This document shows positions 16,796 to 25,150 of a DNA stretch of 64,000 bases, one piece after another. The notes under the pieces were generated by a model. That model did no database searches and was not told the DNA's origin. It was given only the letters and a program-made list of their open reading frames with translations. The position numbers were made by a program, and so were the translations under genes. Source of the stretch: Parasalinivibrio latis. Lineage in GTDB: Bacteria > Pseudomonadota > Gammaproteobacteria > Enterobacterales > Vibrionaceae. The DNA lies in contig NZ_CP098813.1 in NCBI RefSeq assembly GCF_036825535.1, positions 992,001 to 1,056,000 of the forward strand, read 5' to 3'. Numbering within the stretch: the stretch's first letter is position 1; every line of letters starts with the position of its first letter.

Positions 16796-17461
16796 GTGAC
16801 GGCTGAGTATCGTCTGTTCCAGCTTATCAGTCCGTCTTTACCAATAGGGGCGTTCACTTATTCACAGGGGCTGGAGTGGGCCATTGAAAAAGAGTGGGTG
16901 ACAAGTAAGGAATCACTTACGTTTTGGCTGGCTGACGTGCTGGAAAACAGCATTGCGTCTTTGGAATTGCCTCTGTTACGTCGTTATTGGCATGCAGTAC
17001 ATGAACATGATTGTGATGCAGTGATGCGCTGGAACCTGTGGTTGTATGCCTGCAGGGAAACCAGTGAGCTGAGAAGGGAGGAAGAGCAACGCGGTAAAGC
17101 AACTTTTACTCTTCTAAAGCATTTAAATGTCGCAGGGAATGATGCCTTGTCCGGCCTGTGCGGGAGCAACCAGTTGGCTGCTTTCGCCCTCGCGGCAGTA
17201 GGTTGGGGGATCAGCGAAGAGGACATTTGCCGCGGCTACCTCTGGAGTTGGATGGAAAATGCCGTTATGGCTGGAGTGAAATTGGTTCCGCTTGGGCAGA
17301 CTGCCGGGCAACAACTGATGATGGAAATGGCAGGCAATCTTGATGAGGCTCTGAGAGCGTCTTCGAAAGTGAGTGATCATGAAATCGGGAGTTTCACGCC
17401 AGCACAAGCCATAGCGTCCTGTCGACATGAAACGCAATATACACGGCTGTTCCGCTCGTAA
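16796..17461 (+). CDS. ureF: urease accessory protein UreF
   Basis: 221 residues from GTG 16796, with AGGA overlapping the end of the preceding gene. Typical UreF features are FQLISPSLPIGAFTYSQGLE at the start, the all-helical body, and the conserved end IASCRHETQYTRLFRS. UreF bridges UreG to the UreD-urease pre-activation complex and gates GTP-dependent nickel transfer. Because it acts through UreD, its presence argues that a ureD gene exists elsewhere in the genome. Confidence 0.93.
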   Translation: MTAEYRLFQLISPSLPIGAFTYSQGLEWAIEKEWVTSKESLTFWLADVLENSIASLELPLLRRYWHAVHEHDCDAVMRWNLWLYACRETSELRREEEQRGKATFTLLKHLNVAGNDALSGLCGSNQLAAFALAAVGWGISEEDICRGYLWSWMENAVMAGVKLVPLGQTAGQQLMMEMAGNLDEALRASSKVSDHEIGSFTPAQAIASCRHETQYTRLFRS

Positions 17462-17483
17462 AGCAAAGGAATAAGGAAAAATA

Positions 17484-18110
17484 ATGGACTACAAACAACC
17501 GCTCAGAATTGGCATAGGTGGCCCGGTTGGGTCAGGTAAAACAGCATTGCTGGAAGTGTTGTGCAAGGAAATACGGGATGTATATAACATCGCGGTGGTC
17601 ACTAATGATATCTATACCCAGGAAGATGCGAAAATTCTGACCCATGCAGAGGCTCTTGATGCAGACCGGATAGTGGGTGTGGAAACCGGCGGGTGCCCAC
17701 ATACCGCTATCCGAGAAGATGCGTCGATGAACCTTGCCGCTGTCGAAGAGCTTGCCCGCAGGCACAAGTCGCTTGATGTGGTGTTTGTCGAGAGTGGGGG
17801 AGACAATCTCAGTGCGACGTTCAGTCCCGAGCTGGCAGATTTAACGATTTATGTCATTGATGTCGCTGAGGGTGAAAAAATACCTCGCAAGGGAGGGCCG
17901 GGCATCACTCGTTCTGATTTGCTGGTGATTAATAAAATCGACCTTGCACCATACGTCGGTGCTTCCCTGGAGGTGATGGATGCAGATACCCAAAGGATGC
18001 GTCCGGGGAAACCTTATGTTTTTACAAACCTAAAGGAAAAACAGGGTCTGAAAGAGATAATTGACTTTATCGTCACTGCAGGGATGCTGGATAGGAAAGA
18101 GTTTGCTTAA
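17484..18110 (+). CDS. ureG: urease accessory GTPase UreG
   Basis: 208 residues. A SIMIBI-class GTPase with P-loop GGPVGSGKTALLE, the ETGGCPHTAIREDASMN segment holding the nickel-binding Cys-Pro-His, VFVESGGDNLSATFSPEL, and the guanine-specificity motif NKIDLAP. It binds nickel and, on GTP hydrolysis, hands it to UreC within the UreD-UreF complex. It is the last urease gene; no clear terminator follows, and 370 bp of non-coding DNA separates it from the next gene. Confidence 0.97.
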   Translation: MDYKQPLRIGIGGPVGSGKTALLEVLCKEIRDVYNIAVVTNDIYTQEDAKILTHAEALDADRIVGVETGGCPHTAIREDASMNLAAVEELARRHKSLDVVFVESGGDNLSATFSPELADLTIYVIDVAEGEKIPRKGGPGITRSDLLVINKIDLAPYVGASLEVMDADTQRMRPGKPYVFTNLKEKQGLKEIIDFIVTAGMLDRKEFA

Positions 18111-18425
18111 ATAAGATTTTGAACGGCAAAGCGGGCACTGTTTCAGACCATGTGTCCGTTTCTTAGTTTTTACAACATGAAGCGAGCCACAACGCTTAAC
18201 CATATTGTTATTGTGTGATCCTGTTTCATATTGCATGGAAACAAGATGCAAGATGTTATTAAAGTAGGGCAGTGTTTAAGATGCTTTGCTAATAGAGCAT
18301 AACGTAAAAAACGTTTCGCTGAATATACAGTTTATTAAATCTTTACTGTCTGAAATATTTACATTTTTTACTCTTTTCATTCTGCGCTTTTTAATTCCTT
18401 TCATAAATTCATTTACATAGATATT

Positions 18426-18441
18426 CGGTACAAATTTCGCA
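18426..18441 (+). promoter_or_regulatory. candidate sigma-54 promoter of the PEP-CTERM gene
   Basis: CGGTAC-AAATT-TCGCA matches the TGGCAC-N5-TTGCA pattern at 8 of 11 positions with the obligatory GG-N10-GC spacing. The predicted start is near 18452, 29 nt before ATG 18481. In some bacteria PEP-CTERM genes are controlled by the PrsK/PrsR system with RpoN, which makes the match more believable. The rest of 18111-18425 has no gene I can support. Confidence 0.55.
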
Positions 18442-18480
18442 AAGACCGCTTGCAAGACTAATAACAAACAAGGAAATGTT

Positions 18481-19371
18481 ATGTATAAGAAAGCACTACT
18501 TTCAGCAGCGGTTGCTGGGTCAATGTTGGCTGTGGCCCCCGCTGCTTTTGCTGCACCCATTGTTACCGATATCGTTTCGGTCATTGATGAATCGGGATCA
18601 ATGGGTGGTGAGCAGGCTTGGCTGTCAGGAATGATTTCACAGCTTGACGGTGGGCTCAGCGCAGCCGCAGGTGCAGATCCTCTCAGTGTGCAATACGGGC
18701 TGGTGGGATTTGGTGCCAGTATTGCTGCGGTGAGAAGGCTGGATATGGATACCACGACAGCTGCCATTGACGACTGGGGGACAGCCACTCAGATGGGGCC
18801 TGCGTCGGGCAACTTAGTTGCTTCAGGTGCAACGGAAGACGGTTACCTCGGTGTGAATGAAGCACTGTCTTATTCCGGGCAGGCTGGCGGCCTCAGGAAC
18901 ATAATCCTTATCACCGATGAAGATCGTGACAATACGGATTTCTCGTTAACTTACGCTTCAGTACTGTCAGCACTGCAGAGTGCAGACGCACTGCTAAATG
19001 CGGTGTTGAATGTTGATATTCGTTGTGGTGACGGTTCTACAGCACTGGGTATCGATGCCGACGGAAATGGTTACCAGGCAGATGGGGCTGGCAGCTACAA
19101 CACCTGTTCAGGGGCAAGTATCCTGAGTGGAGCGGGATCATCGATTGCAGACTATGCGGACATGGCAACAGCAACCGGTGGAGCGGTTTGGGATCTTAAT
19201 CAGCTTAGGGTGGGCGGTTTGACCGCCACATCGTTTACCGATGCGTTTGTTGACCTGAAAGTTCGTGAAACGGTGGTCGACCCTGATGTACCGGTTCCGG
19301 AGCCTGCAACCCTTTTCCTGTTTGCCGGTGGTTTGGGTATGGCAGGATGGCAACTACGTAAAAAGTCATAA
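18481..19371 (+). CDS. secreted von Willebrand factor A protein with PEP-CTERM sorting signal
   Basis: 296 residues. The signal peptide ends in AAFAA near residue 25. A vWA domain starts at TDIVSVIDESGSMGG with an intact MIDAS D-x-S-x-S (Asp36, Ser38, Ser40) and runs to about residue 255, with RNIILITDEDRDN inside. The tail PVPEPATLFLFAGGLGMAGW followed by RKKS is a classic PEP-CTERM signal: PEP motif, hydrophobic helix, basic end. Exosortase would cleave it at the inner membrane, usually in cells making an exopolysaccharide. No exosortase gene is in the window. It probably acts in a matrix or in adhesion. Confidence 0.9.
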   Translation: MYKKALLSAAVAGSMLAVAPAAFAAPIVTDIVSVIDESGSMGGEQAWLSGMISQLDGGLSAAAGADPLSVQYGLVGFGASIAAVRRLDMDTTTAAIDDWGTATQMGPASGNLVASGATEDGYLGVNEALSYSGQAGGLRNIILITDEDRDNTDFSLTYASVLSALQSADALLNAVLNVDIRCGDGSTALGIDADGNGYQADGAGSYNTCSGASILSGAGSSIADYADMATATGGAVWDLNQLRVGGLTATSFTDAFVDLKVRETVVDPDVPVPEPATLFLFAGGLGMAGWQLRKKS

Positions 19372-19388
19372 CGTCAGCATATAACGGA

Positions 19389-19427
19389 ACGCCCACGCTG
19401 GTTGTCATAAACAGCGTGGGCGTTTTG
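19389..19427. terminator. strong bidirectional terminator after the PEP-CTERM gene
   Basis: ACGCCCACGCTG / CAGCGTGGGCGT, a perfect 12-bp stem with an 11-nt loop followed by TTTT. It abuts the stop codon of the convergent small gene. Confidence 0.92.
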
Positions 19428-19631
19428 TCATTTACCGAATTTATTTTTGTGGTGAAAGTGCATGCGTTCATGGAAGTAGGCTTTAAGGTGCTCTTCCATG
19501 TCTTTGATCTTCTCTTCAATTGTCTCAACTAAGATAGAGCTGTCGTTCATGTCGTTCACAGTGTCCGTTGCCAGAGCTTCGATATACTGCTTTTGCTCTT
19601 CGGTCAGTTCACGGGGAGTTTGGCTGTTCAT
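19428..19631 (-). CDS. small conserved-looking helical protein of unknown function
   Basis: 67 residues, charged and almost wholly helical (LTEEQKQYIEALATDTVNDM, then ETIEEKIKDMEEHLKAYFHE), ending in a His/Lys-rich segment (HERMHFHHKNKFGK). No signal peptide or known domain. The ribosome-binding site is weak, but amphipathic codon use and a shared downstream terminator support a real gene. The histidine-rich end might bind metal or nucleic acid; that is only a guess. Confidence 0.6.
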   Translation of the reverse strand: MNSQTPRELTEEQKQYIEALATDTVNDMNDSSILVETIEEKIKDMEEHLKAYFHERMHFHHKNKFGK

Positions 19632-19807
19632 GGGAGTTTTTCTGATTGTTCAAATTTAGGGTCAGATTACACTGCTGGTGGTAGATTCACACAATCCCAA
19701 TTTTCAGTAAATTAGATTGCGAAACCCGCCTGCGGTGTTGTGAGAATTTGGGTACGGGTTATTACTGCCCATGATGATGACATTTCTGGGCCAAAAACCG
19801 GCGGGTG

Positions 19808-19833
19808 AAACAGCGGGCAGTGCCCGCTGTTTT
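19808..19833. terminator. hairpin terminator of the secreted-protein gene at 19846
   Basis: AAACAGCGGGCA / TGCCCGCTGTTT, a near-perfect 12-bp inverted repeat with almost no loop, 13 bp after the minus-strand stop codon. The T-run is short. The rest of 19632-19807 shows no gene. Confidence 0.7.
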
Positions 19834-19845
19834 AGGAGTAACATC

Positions 19846-20523
19846 TTATTTCCGGTTGGCCATATCAAATTTCTCACCCAATTCAAGGATGGAAACATCA
19901 GCGTAGCCTTTTTTTACTGCTTCAAACTGCTTACTTATGTCCTGTGCGTGCGCTTCATCTTCTGCGAGTACTGCTAACAAATAGATTGGGTGCACTTTTC
20001 CGTTTTCTACTTTCTTGGTATTGAGGTAAGAAGAAGTTATTAAGCCTGCACGGTTAAGGTTGACGATTTTCTGGAGATCCAGTCCCAGCACTCGATCCAC
20101 TTCCGCACCGTCAACGCCATCTTTCCAGGTGAGGGTCAGAGCATAGTTGTTGAGGGTTGGGATCTTGTCCAGCCACTTGATACCCAGATACTCTACATTC
20201 TGTATGGTAACGAGGTTGCTTTTATAAAGAGGTAAACCGCTCAACTTAGACCTTACGTCGTCCTCACTTTCACCCTCAATAACAAACCGCAGTAACTTCA
20301 CTGGCGTACCGTTAATCTCACTGTCGAGTAAGTACATGTCGCTGACATCGCCACTGTCGATTAATTTGCCAAACTCGGTTTTTTGAGCTGGCATTTTATC
20401 AAGCACAGCTTGAGCATCTTTAGTATTCCAAGTTAATCCTACGCCATACTTGTCTGCCATGACCGGAGAAGCAAACAACATTGCAGCAAATGTTGTGGCA
20501 ATTATTGTATTCAGCATTCTCAT
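19846..20523 (-). CDS. periplasmic protein with two YciI-like repeats, unknown function
   Basis: 225 residues. The signal peptide has an AFASPVMA-like end (MLFASPVMADKYG, cleavage after VMA). The mature part seems to hold two ferredoxin-like alpha/beta units of ~90 residues, starting YGVGLTWNTKDAQAVLDKMP and YALTLTWKDGVDGAEVDRVL. Each has a LTW-x-(D/K) strand and a later FVIEGESEDD or LAVLAEDEAH strand, recalling dimeric alpha-beta barrels of the YciI/muconolactone-isomerase type. AAGGAAAA precedes the ATG. No genetic partner; function unknown. Confidence 0.7.
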   Translation of the reverse strand: MRMLNTIIATTFAAMLFASPVMADKYGVGLTWNTKDAQAVLDKMPAQKTEFGKLIDSGDVSDMYLLDSEINGTPVKLLRFVIEGESEDDVRSKLSGLPLYKSNLVTIQNVEYLGIKWLDKIPTLNNYALTLTWKDGVDGAEVDRVLGLDLQKIVNLNRAGLITSSYLNTKKVENGKVHPIYLLAVLAEDEAHAQDISKQFEAVKKGYADVSILELGEKFDMANRK

Positions 20524-21093
20524 GCGTTTTCCTTTTATTAGAATAAAATTGAAAGATAAAAGGGCGGTCCCAGCATTGATTAATTATCTGTCCGCCTGAA
20601 AATAACTTAATTTCCTAAGCGGACATTTTCCATTGAAAGGGTCAAGCAAAATAAAACATGAGCTGAACATGAGACACAGGTTTCTATATTGAGGTGATTC
20701 TTAGTGGAAATTTTATATTTTAAGGCTTTGTAATTTAACTTGGTTTATGTACTTGATTGATATTTATAAATAAATAATTTTCCTTTATATATTGTTATGG
20801 AAAACTTTCTTATAGTAACCAAAATGAGTCTTTCAGGGATATATTCTATTTTTATCAAATTACCTTTAACTAATTAAGCGAATTTTAAATGTGAAATGGA
20901 CTCGATATCAGAATCTGAATTGTATTTTAATATTTGGTAAATGTGGTAAACGCCAGATGTAAAATTAGTGAAAACTCATATTGATAACGGATATATCACC
21001 ATTCTTTATCTGGCTTGATTATAACGTTGTGCTAGGTACTTTTTCTCATGTAGAATTCGGCGCCCAATGTAATTACCGCTAAGGATATTAACC
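20524..21093. other. 570-bp AT-rich non-coding region
   Basis: No open frame, RNA fold or repeat that I can support. It is markedly more AT-rich than its flanks, with many TTTA/TAAA runs. It must contain the promoters of the divergent genes at 20523 and 21094. Confidence 0.5.
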
Positions 21094-21477
21094 TTGTCTA
21101 CCCGAATGATTTTGCCCCTCGCTGCTTTGTTGCTACAAGGCTGTGTAGCCCGGATTCAACCTAGCGGTCAGGAAGTGACTGTACTGTGGGGGGAGCCTAA
21201 TCGAGTTGCCCACTGCGAAAACCGGGGAACTGTCGTTGGTTCAGAAGGGCATTGGTATGACTACTGGATCCTCAGCTATGACGCCATGATTAACGGCTCA
21301 CTGAACCAGATGAAAAATGAAGCGGGTAAACGTGGGGCAGATACGGTATACCTCTATGACCCCATGACGTTTGTTTCGTCAGTTACCTTTATGGCGAATG
21401 CTTACAAATGTAATAGTGATAATGCCCAGGCTGTAGTGACGGGTCTGCCTGAAAAAACGTCTGTTGCAGAAAAATAA
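21094..21477 (+). CDS. DUF4156-like outer-membrane lipoprotein
   Basis: 127 residues from TTG 21094 (TAAGG upstream; ATG 21106 is an alternative). The lipobox LLLQGC gives Cys16 as the lipidation site. The mature protein has the compact pattern VTVLWGEPNRVAHCENRG and MKNEAGKRGADTVYLYDP, recalling small lipoproteins of the DUF4156/RcsF-like kind with a cysteine pair (CENRG and YKCNSD). The role is unknown. A terminator follows. Confidence 0.7.
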   Translation: MSTRMILPLAALLLQGCVARIQPSGQEVTVLWGEPNRVAHCENRGTVVGSEGHWYDYWILSYDAMINGSLNQMKNEAGKRGADTVYLYDPMTFVSSVTFMANAYKCNSDNAQAVVTGLPEKTSVAEK

Positions 21478-21491
21478 TCGTAAAGCACGAA

Positions 21492-21513
21492 AGGCGCATT
21501 TTTAGCGCCTTAT
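21492..21513. terminator. terminator between the lipoprotein gene and ridA
   Basis: AGGCGC / GCGCCT with a 7-nt loop containing ATTTTTA, between convergent stop codons at 21477 and 21529. T-runs are modest on both strands. Confidence 0.65.
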
Positions 21514-21528
21514 GCCACTGGAATGGAT

Positions 21529-21909
21529 TTAACGCACTGCTATCATTTCAATTTCTACTTTGGCGTCTTTGGGTAGTCTGGCTACTTCAACGCAAGAACG
21601 TGCCGGGTACCCAGCGTCTCGTGTATCAAAGAACTGCTCGTACGCAGCGTTTACACGGGCAAAGTCATTTAGGTCTTTTACAAAAACGGTAGTTTTAACA
21701 ATACTGTGAACAGTAAGTCCCGCCTGCTCAATAACAGCCAATGCGTTTTCCAGTGACTGTGTAGTTTGCTCTGCAACATCGTCAGGCATCTCTGAGGTTT
21801 TTGGGTTAATGGGCAACTGACCTGAGGTAATCACCATATTGCCAAGATCTACACCCTGTACATACGGGCCGATTGCTGCTGGAGCGTTGGGGGACGAAAT
21901 TACACCCAT
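21529..21909 (-). CDS. ridA: RidA-family enamine/imine deaminase
   Basis: 126 residues from ATG 21909, chosen because AGGAAAA precedes it and it restores the usual RidA length; a longer frame upstream is not family-like. Features: PNAPAAIGPYVQGVDLGNMV, ITSGQLPINPKTSEMP, and the substrate-binding arginine in GYPARSCVEVARLPKDAKVE. RidA hydrolyses 2-aminoacrylate and related imines to 2-keto acids plus ammonia, preventing PLP-enzyme damage. It follows tnaB; tryptophanase and the nearby D-serine dehydratase both make 2-aminoacrylate, so the location is functionally sensible. Confidence 0.93.
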   Translation of the reverse strand: MGVISSPNAPAAIGPYVQGVDLGNMVITSGQLPINPKTSEMPDDVAEQTTQSLENALAVIEQAGLTVHSIVKTTVFVKDLNDFARVNAAYEQFFDTRDAGYPARSCVEVARLPKDAKVEIEMIAVR

Positions 21910-21934
21910 TTTATTTTCCTGTTCTAATGTCGAT

Positions 21935-21992
21935 GGGCTGCATTGTCGTGCAGCCCGGAATTTTACGGAATGCCGGGTAATATTCTCCCGGC
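21935..21992 (-). other. two intercistronic hairpins between tnaB and ridA
   Basis: GGGCTGCA / TGCAGCCC (21935-21956) and GCCGGG / CCCGGC (21972-21992) fill the 94-bp gap. Neither has a good T-run in the direction of tnaB-ridA transcription, so partial read-through into ridA is possible. Confidence 0.5.
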
Positions 21993-22003
21993 GGTTGATT
22001 TGG

Positions 22004-23254
22004 TTAACCCACAAAAGCAGGCAATTTCCCAAGCATTGCCATAAAGTGGAATAGGGCAGTAAGAGCACCAAACAGAATCACGATACCCACCATAAGTTTG
22101 CCACCCGGCGCCATAAAGCCTTTATTACCGTTAGCCAGTGAACGAGATTTCGTTGCCAACAATGCTGGAATAATGCATGCCCATACTGTGGCTGCGGCAC
22201 CGGCATAACCGATGGCAATAACGAAACCGAATGGGAAAAGCAAAGACATCACAAGAGGTGGAAGGAAGGTTACCGCCCAAGTTTTAGTGCGGCCGGCCTT
22301 TGTGTCTTCAAATTTGAAGAAATCAGCCAGGAAGTCAAATACACCCAGACCTACACCGATAAAGGAGGAAAGGATTGCGGCCATAGAGAAGGCGTTAATC
22401 GCATTGGCAACGCTGTCCGATGTGATCACACTGTCCAGCTGTTTGAGAAGTACGTCTACGTTACCGCCCTGCGCGATAACAGGCCCAAATTCGTGACGTG
22501 GCAGATTGCCGAAGATTGCAACAAGCCAGAGGCAATACAGGGCCAGAGCAATGATGGTTCCACCAAGAATGGCGTATTTTGCCTTACGTTCTTCCCCGTA
22601 ATAGGCTCGCATTGAGGATACTGAGTGATGATAGCCGAAAGAAGTTAATGCTACTGGAAGCATTGCCATTGCATAAGGTGCGTAATTCGTTTGTTGATTC
22701 GCAGTGTCAAACAGTACGGAGAGATCAACATTAACTGTAAGACCTGAGACACCGAACACAAAGCTCAAAACCATGAAGGCAATCAGGATAACGGAAATAC
22801 GGTCAACGGCGCGAGTTGAATGCCAAACAAAAAGGGAAAAGATTGCAACAAAGCCAATAGACGCAATTTTACTACTGATACCAAGGACATCCTGAAGAAT
22901 TAAACCTGAAGATGTGATATAGGCATAAAGTAAAATGCCACCTACAAAATAAACTGTAAGGTTGTTGAAAAAATTAACCTTGCTTCCTAATAAGTCTTTT
23001 GTGACGGAGTTAAATGATACTTTTAAATCGTAATGTTTAAACGCTTCCAAAAGCATCCAGCCAGAAATGGTCATTACAACCATGGTCAAACTGATTGCAA
23101 GTATAGACCATACTGTCCAAGCTCCAGCTCCGGAACTTGGTAATCCAAGCATACCGGCACCGACACAGACGCTGGCAATAATACATGCACCACCAATTAG
23201 AGACGGGCTCTTTTCTTTATGATCTACACCTGGTAAGGATTGACTCTGTTCCAT
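22004..23254 (-). CDS. tnaB: tryptophan permease (HAAAP family)
   Basis: 416 residues, about eleven transmembrane helices. The N-terminal GGACIIASVCVGAGMLGLPS motif is the signature of the Mtr/TnaB/TyrP aromatic amino acid transporters. Also seen: ALTSFGYHHSVSSMRAYYGE and the C-terminal GYAGAAATVWACIIPALLA. It imports tryptophan by proton symport. It is directly downstream of tnaA in the same direction, the classical tna operon order, so it supplies the tryptophanase substrate and should share tnaC-mediated control. Confidence 0.93.
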   Translation of the reverse strand: MEQSQSLPGVDHKEKSPSLIGGACIIASVCVGAGMLGLPSSGAGAWTVWSILAISLTMVVMTISGWMLLEAFKHYDLKVSFNSVTKDLLGSKVNFFNNLTVYFVGGILLYAYITSSGLILQDVLGISSKIASIGFVAIFSLFVWHSTRAVDRISVILIAFMVLSFVFGVSGLTVNVDLSVLFDTANQQTNYAPYAMAMLPVALTSFGYHHSVSSMRAYYGEERKAKYAILGGTIIALALYCLWLVAIFGNLPRHEFGPVIAQGGNVDVLLKQLDSVITSDSVANAINAFSMAAILSSFIGVGLGVFDFLADFFKFEDTKAGRTKTWAVTFLPPLVMSLLFPFGFVIAIGYAGAAATVWACIIPALLATKSRSLANGNKGFMAPGGKLMVGIVILFGALTALFHFMAMLGKLPAFVG

Positions 23255-23357
23255 CGTTTCTACTTCCTGTAATTGTATTCACGTTATTGGAAATTATTAT
23301 TGCGCCAAACTATCACTGTTATTTGGGTTGTGTTTTTTCTTATTGTGTATAAACAGA

Positions 23358-23380
23358 GAGCGCAGCAATATGCTGCGCTC
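23358..23380 (-). other. hairpin between tnaA and tnaB
   Basis: GAGCGCAGCA / TGCTGCGCTC, a perfect 10-bp stem with a 3-nt loop, 10 bp past the tnaA stop. It may lower tnaB expression or stabilise the tnaA message; a full terminator is unlikely because no strong T-run follows. Confidence 0.6.
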
Positions 23381-23389
23381 ATTGGCTAT

Positions 23390-24853
23390 TTACAGTGCCG
23401 CTTCCAATTCGGTTTCATTGGCCGTTACCGTTGCGGGCTCTATTTCCTTCAATCTTGCAGTGAAGTGGCGAAGCACAGCAGGTTCATAAGTGAACTCTAG
23501 GCCTTTTACCTTAGACGCGTTCTTCTTCACTTCCTCAAAGGCTTCAATGATGAAATCCATGTGAGATTGAGTGTAGGTAGCACGAGGGATGGTCAGGCGA
23601 AGAAGCTCGGCCGGGCACGGGTGTTGTTTACCGGTTGCCGGGTCACGGCCCAACAGCAAAGAACCGATTTCAACTGAACGGATACCCGCTACTTTATAAA
23701 GTTCGCAAGCAAGTGCGTGAGCAGGGAACTGGTCTGCTGGGATATGTGGCAGCAGTTTACCTGCGTCAACAAATGCAGCGTGACCGCCAGCCTGCTGGCA
23801 TACAACACCAATCGCTTCAAGGCCATCAACCAGATACTGGACCTGCTTAATACGGTAGGCAAGCCACTCCTGACGCATACCATCATACAGGCCTACTGCC
23901 AGGCGTTCCATTGCGCCACCTTCCAAACCACCATAGGTCGGGAAGCCTTCCTGAACGACACAGAGGGTGCGGCAGTCAGTATAGACGTCCAGCATGCTGT
24001 CATCTTTGAAGCACAACAGGCCACCCATTTGTACCATGGCGTCTTTCTTGGCTGACATTGCAAGACCATCAGCGTACTTGTAGGCTTCGCGAGTAATGTC
24101 TTCGATTGTCCAGTCTTGGTAACCTGGCTCACGTTGTTGCACGAAATACGCGTTTTCTGCGTAACGGGCGGAGTCCATGATGACCGGGATATCGTACTTT
24201 TGGGCGATCTCATAAACCGCTTTCAGGTTTGCGATAGACACCGGCTGGCCACCTGCCGAGTTACAGGTAATGGTGCTGACAATATAAGGTACGTTTGCCG
24301 GGCCAGCTTCCAGAATAGCAGCTTCCAGTTTTTCAAGATCAAAGTTGCCCTTAAAATCAGCATTAACAGATGTATCGAATGCTTCTTTGGTGTAGACGTT
24401 TTTCGCTACACAGCAGTTAACCTGGGTATGACCCTGGGTGGTATCAAAGAAGTAGTTGGACAGTGCCACCATCTTGGTACGGTCGAGACCCTTTTCTTTT
24501 TCGCGCTTTTTGATCAGCACAGGGATATAGATTTGTTCCGCACCACGGCCTTGGTGAGTAGGAATAGTCAGCTCATATCCGAAGATATCTTTTACTGCAT
24601 TGGACAGGGCATAGTAGCTGCGGCTGCCACTGTAAGCTTCATCTCCGCGCAGCATTGCAGCCTGCATGTCCTGAGTAATAGCACCTGTACCGCTGTCTGT
24701 CAGCAGATCGATAAAGACATCTTCACTGTCCAACAGGAACGGGTTCATTCCGGCTTTCAGAATTGCCTGCTCACGGTATTCACGAGTCGTACGCTTTACA
24801 GGTTCAATAACACGAATACGGAATGGTTCTGGCAGATGTTTGAAGTTTTCCAT
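23390..24853 (-). CDS. tnaA: tryptophanase
   Basis: 487 residues. It splits L-tryptophan into indole, pyruvate and ammonia. The sequence is very close to the E. coli enzyme throughout: the N-terminus MENFKHLPEPFRIRVIEPVK, LTDSGTGAITQDMQAAMLRG, PTHQGRGAEQIYIPVL, the PLP lysine in LAMSAKKDAMVQMGG, TLCVVQEGFPTYGGLEGGAM, and AGGHAAFVDAGKLLPHIP. This favours tryptophanase over tyrosine phenol-lyase. The C-terminus carries about 12 extra residues (ATVTANETELEAAL). AAAGG precedes the ATG. A tnaC-type leader peptide lies 222 bp upstream. Confidence 0.98.
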   Translation of the reverse strand: MENFKHLPEPFRIRVIEPVKRTTREYREQAILKAGMNPFLLDSEDVFIDLLTDSGTGAITQDMQAAMLRGDEAYSGSRSYYALSNAVKDIFGYELTIPTHQGRGAEQIYIPVLIKKREKEKGLDRTKMVALSNYFFDTTQGHTQVNCCVAKNVYTKEAFDTSVNADFKGNFDLEKLEAAILEAGPANVPYIVSTITCNSAGGQPVSIANLKAVYEIAQKYDIPVIMDSARYAENAYFVQQREPGYQDWTIEDITREAYKYADGLAMSAKKDAMVQMGGLLCFKDDSMLDVYTDCRTLCVVQEGFPTYGGLEGGAMERLAVGLYDGMRQEWLAYRIKQVQYLVDGLEAIGVVCQQAGGHAAFVDAGKLLPHIPADQFPAHALACELYKVAGIRSVEIGSLLLGRDPATGKQHPCPAELLRLTIPRATYTQSHMDFIIEAFEEVKKNASKVKGLEFTYEPAVLRHFTARLKEIEPATVTANETELEAAL

Positions 24854-25075
24854 TTTTATACCTTTAAAGTTTTTTTAGTAGTTTGAGGTTTTAATTACTA
24901 TTTCTCGGCGAATTTTATTTAGGCAATGATCGCCCGTAGAAAATTAATTCCAAATTTATATTATATTTTGGGTGTTATTCCTGAAATTCGCACATTAATA
25001 ATCGATCGCATGATAAATGCGTTCAATGTGTTAAATTTTAGGAATGGTTACACGAATAATTCGTGCAAAGAAGAA

Positions 25076-25150
25076 TTACTTTGAAGGAAAGTAGAAAGCA
25101 ATTTTGTAGTCAAGCGTAAACCAACGCATTATTTCACTGTACATATTCAT
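25076..25150 (-). CDS. tnaC: TnaC tryptophanase leader peptide
   Basis: 24-residue open frame found by reading the minus strand upstream of tnaA. It contains WFTLDYKIAFYFP with Trp10, Asp14 and Pro22. The spacing Trp-x3-Asp-x7-Pro is identical to Trp12/Asp16/Pro24 of E. coli TnaC, the residues needed for tryptophan-induced ribosome stalling. Two residues (Ser-Lys) follow the proline before TAA, unlike E. coli where proline is last. AGGTTGG lies before the ATG. In the 222-bp spacer to tnaA, a hairpin CACGAA/TTCGTG (25051-25065) begins 10 nt after the stop. Stalling would block Rho entry and allow tnaAB transcription. 25151-25417 upstream holds no gene. Confidence 0.9.
   Translation of the reverse strand: MNMYSEIMRWFTLDYKIAFYFPSK

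Noticed and set aside
23390..24853. Tyrosine phenol-lyase instead of tryptophanase
   Set aside because: The sequence follows tryptophanase closely, a tryptophan permease is downstream and a TnaC leader upstream.
24116..24886. 256-codon open frame antisense to tryptophanase
   Set aside because: It lies entirely opposite a highly conserved gene, has no family-like sequence and follows from tnaA codon bias.
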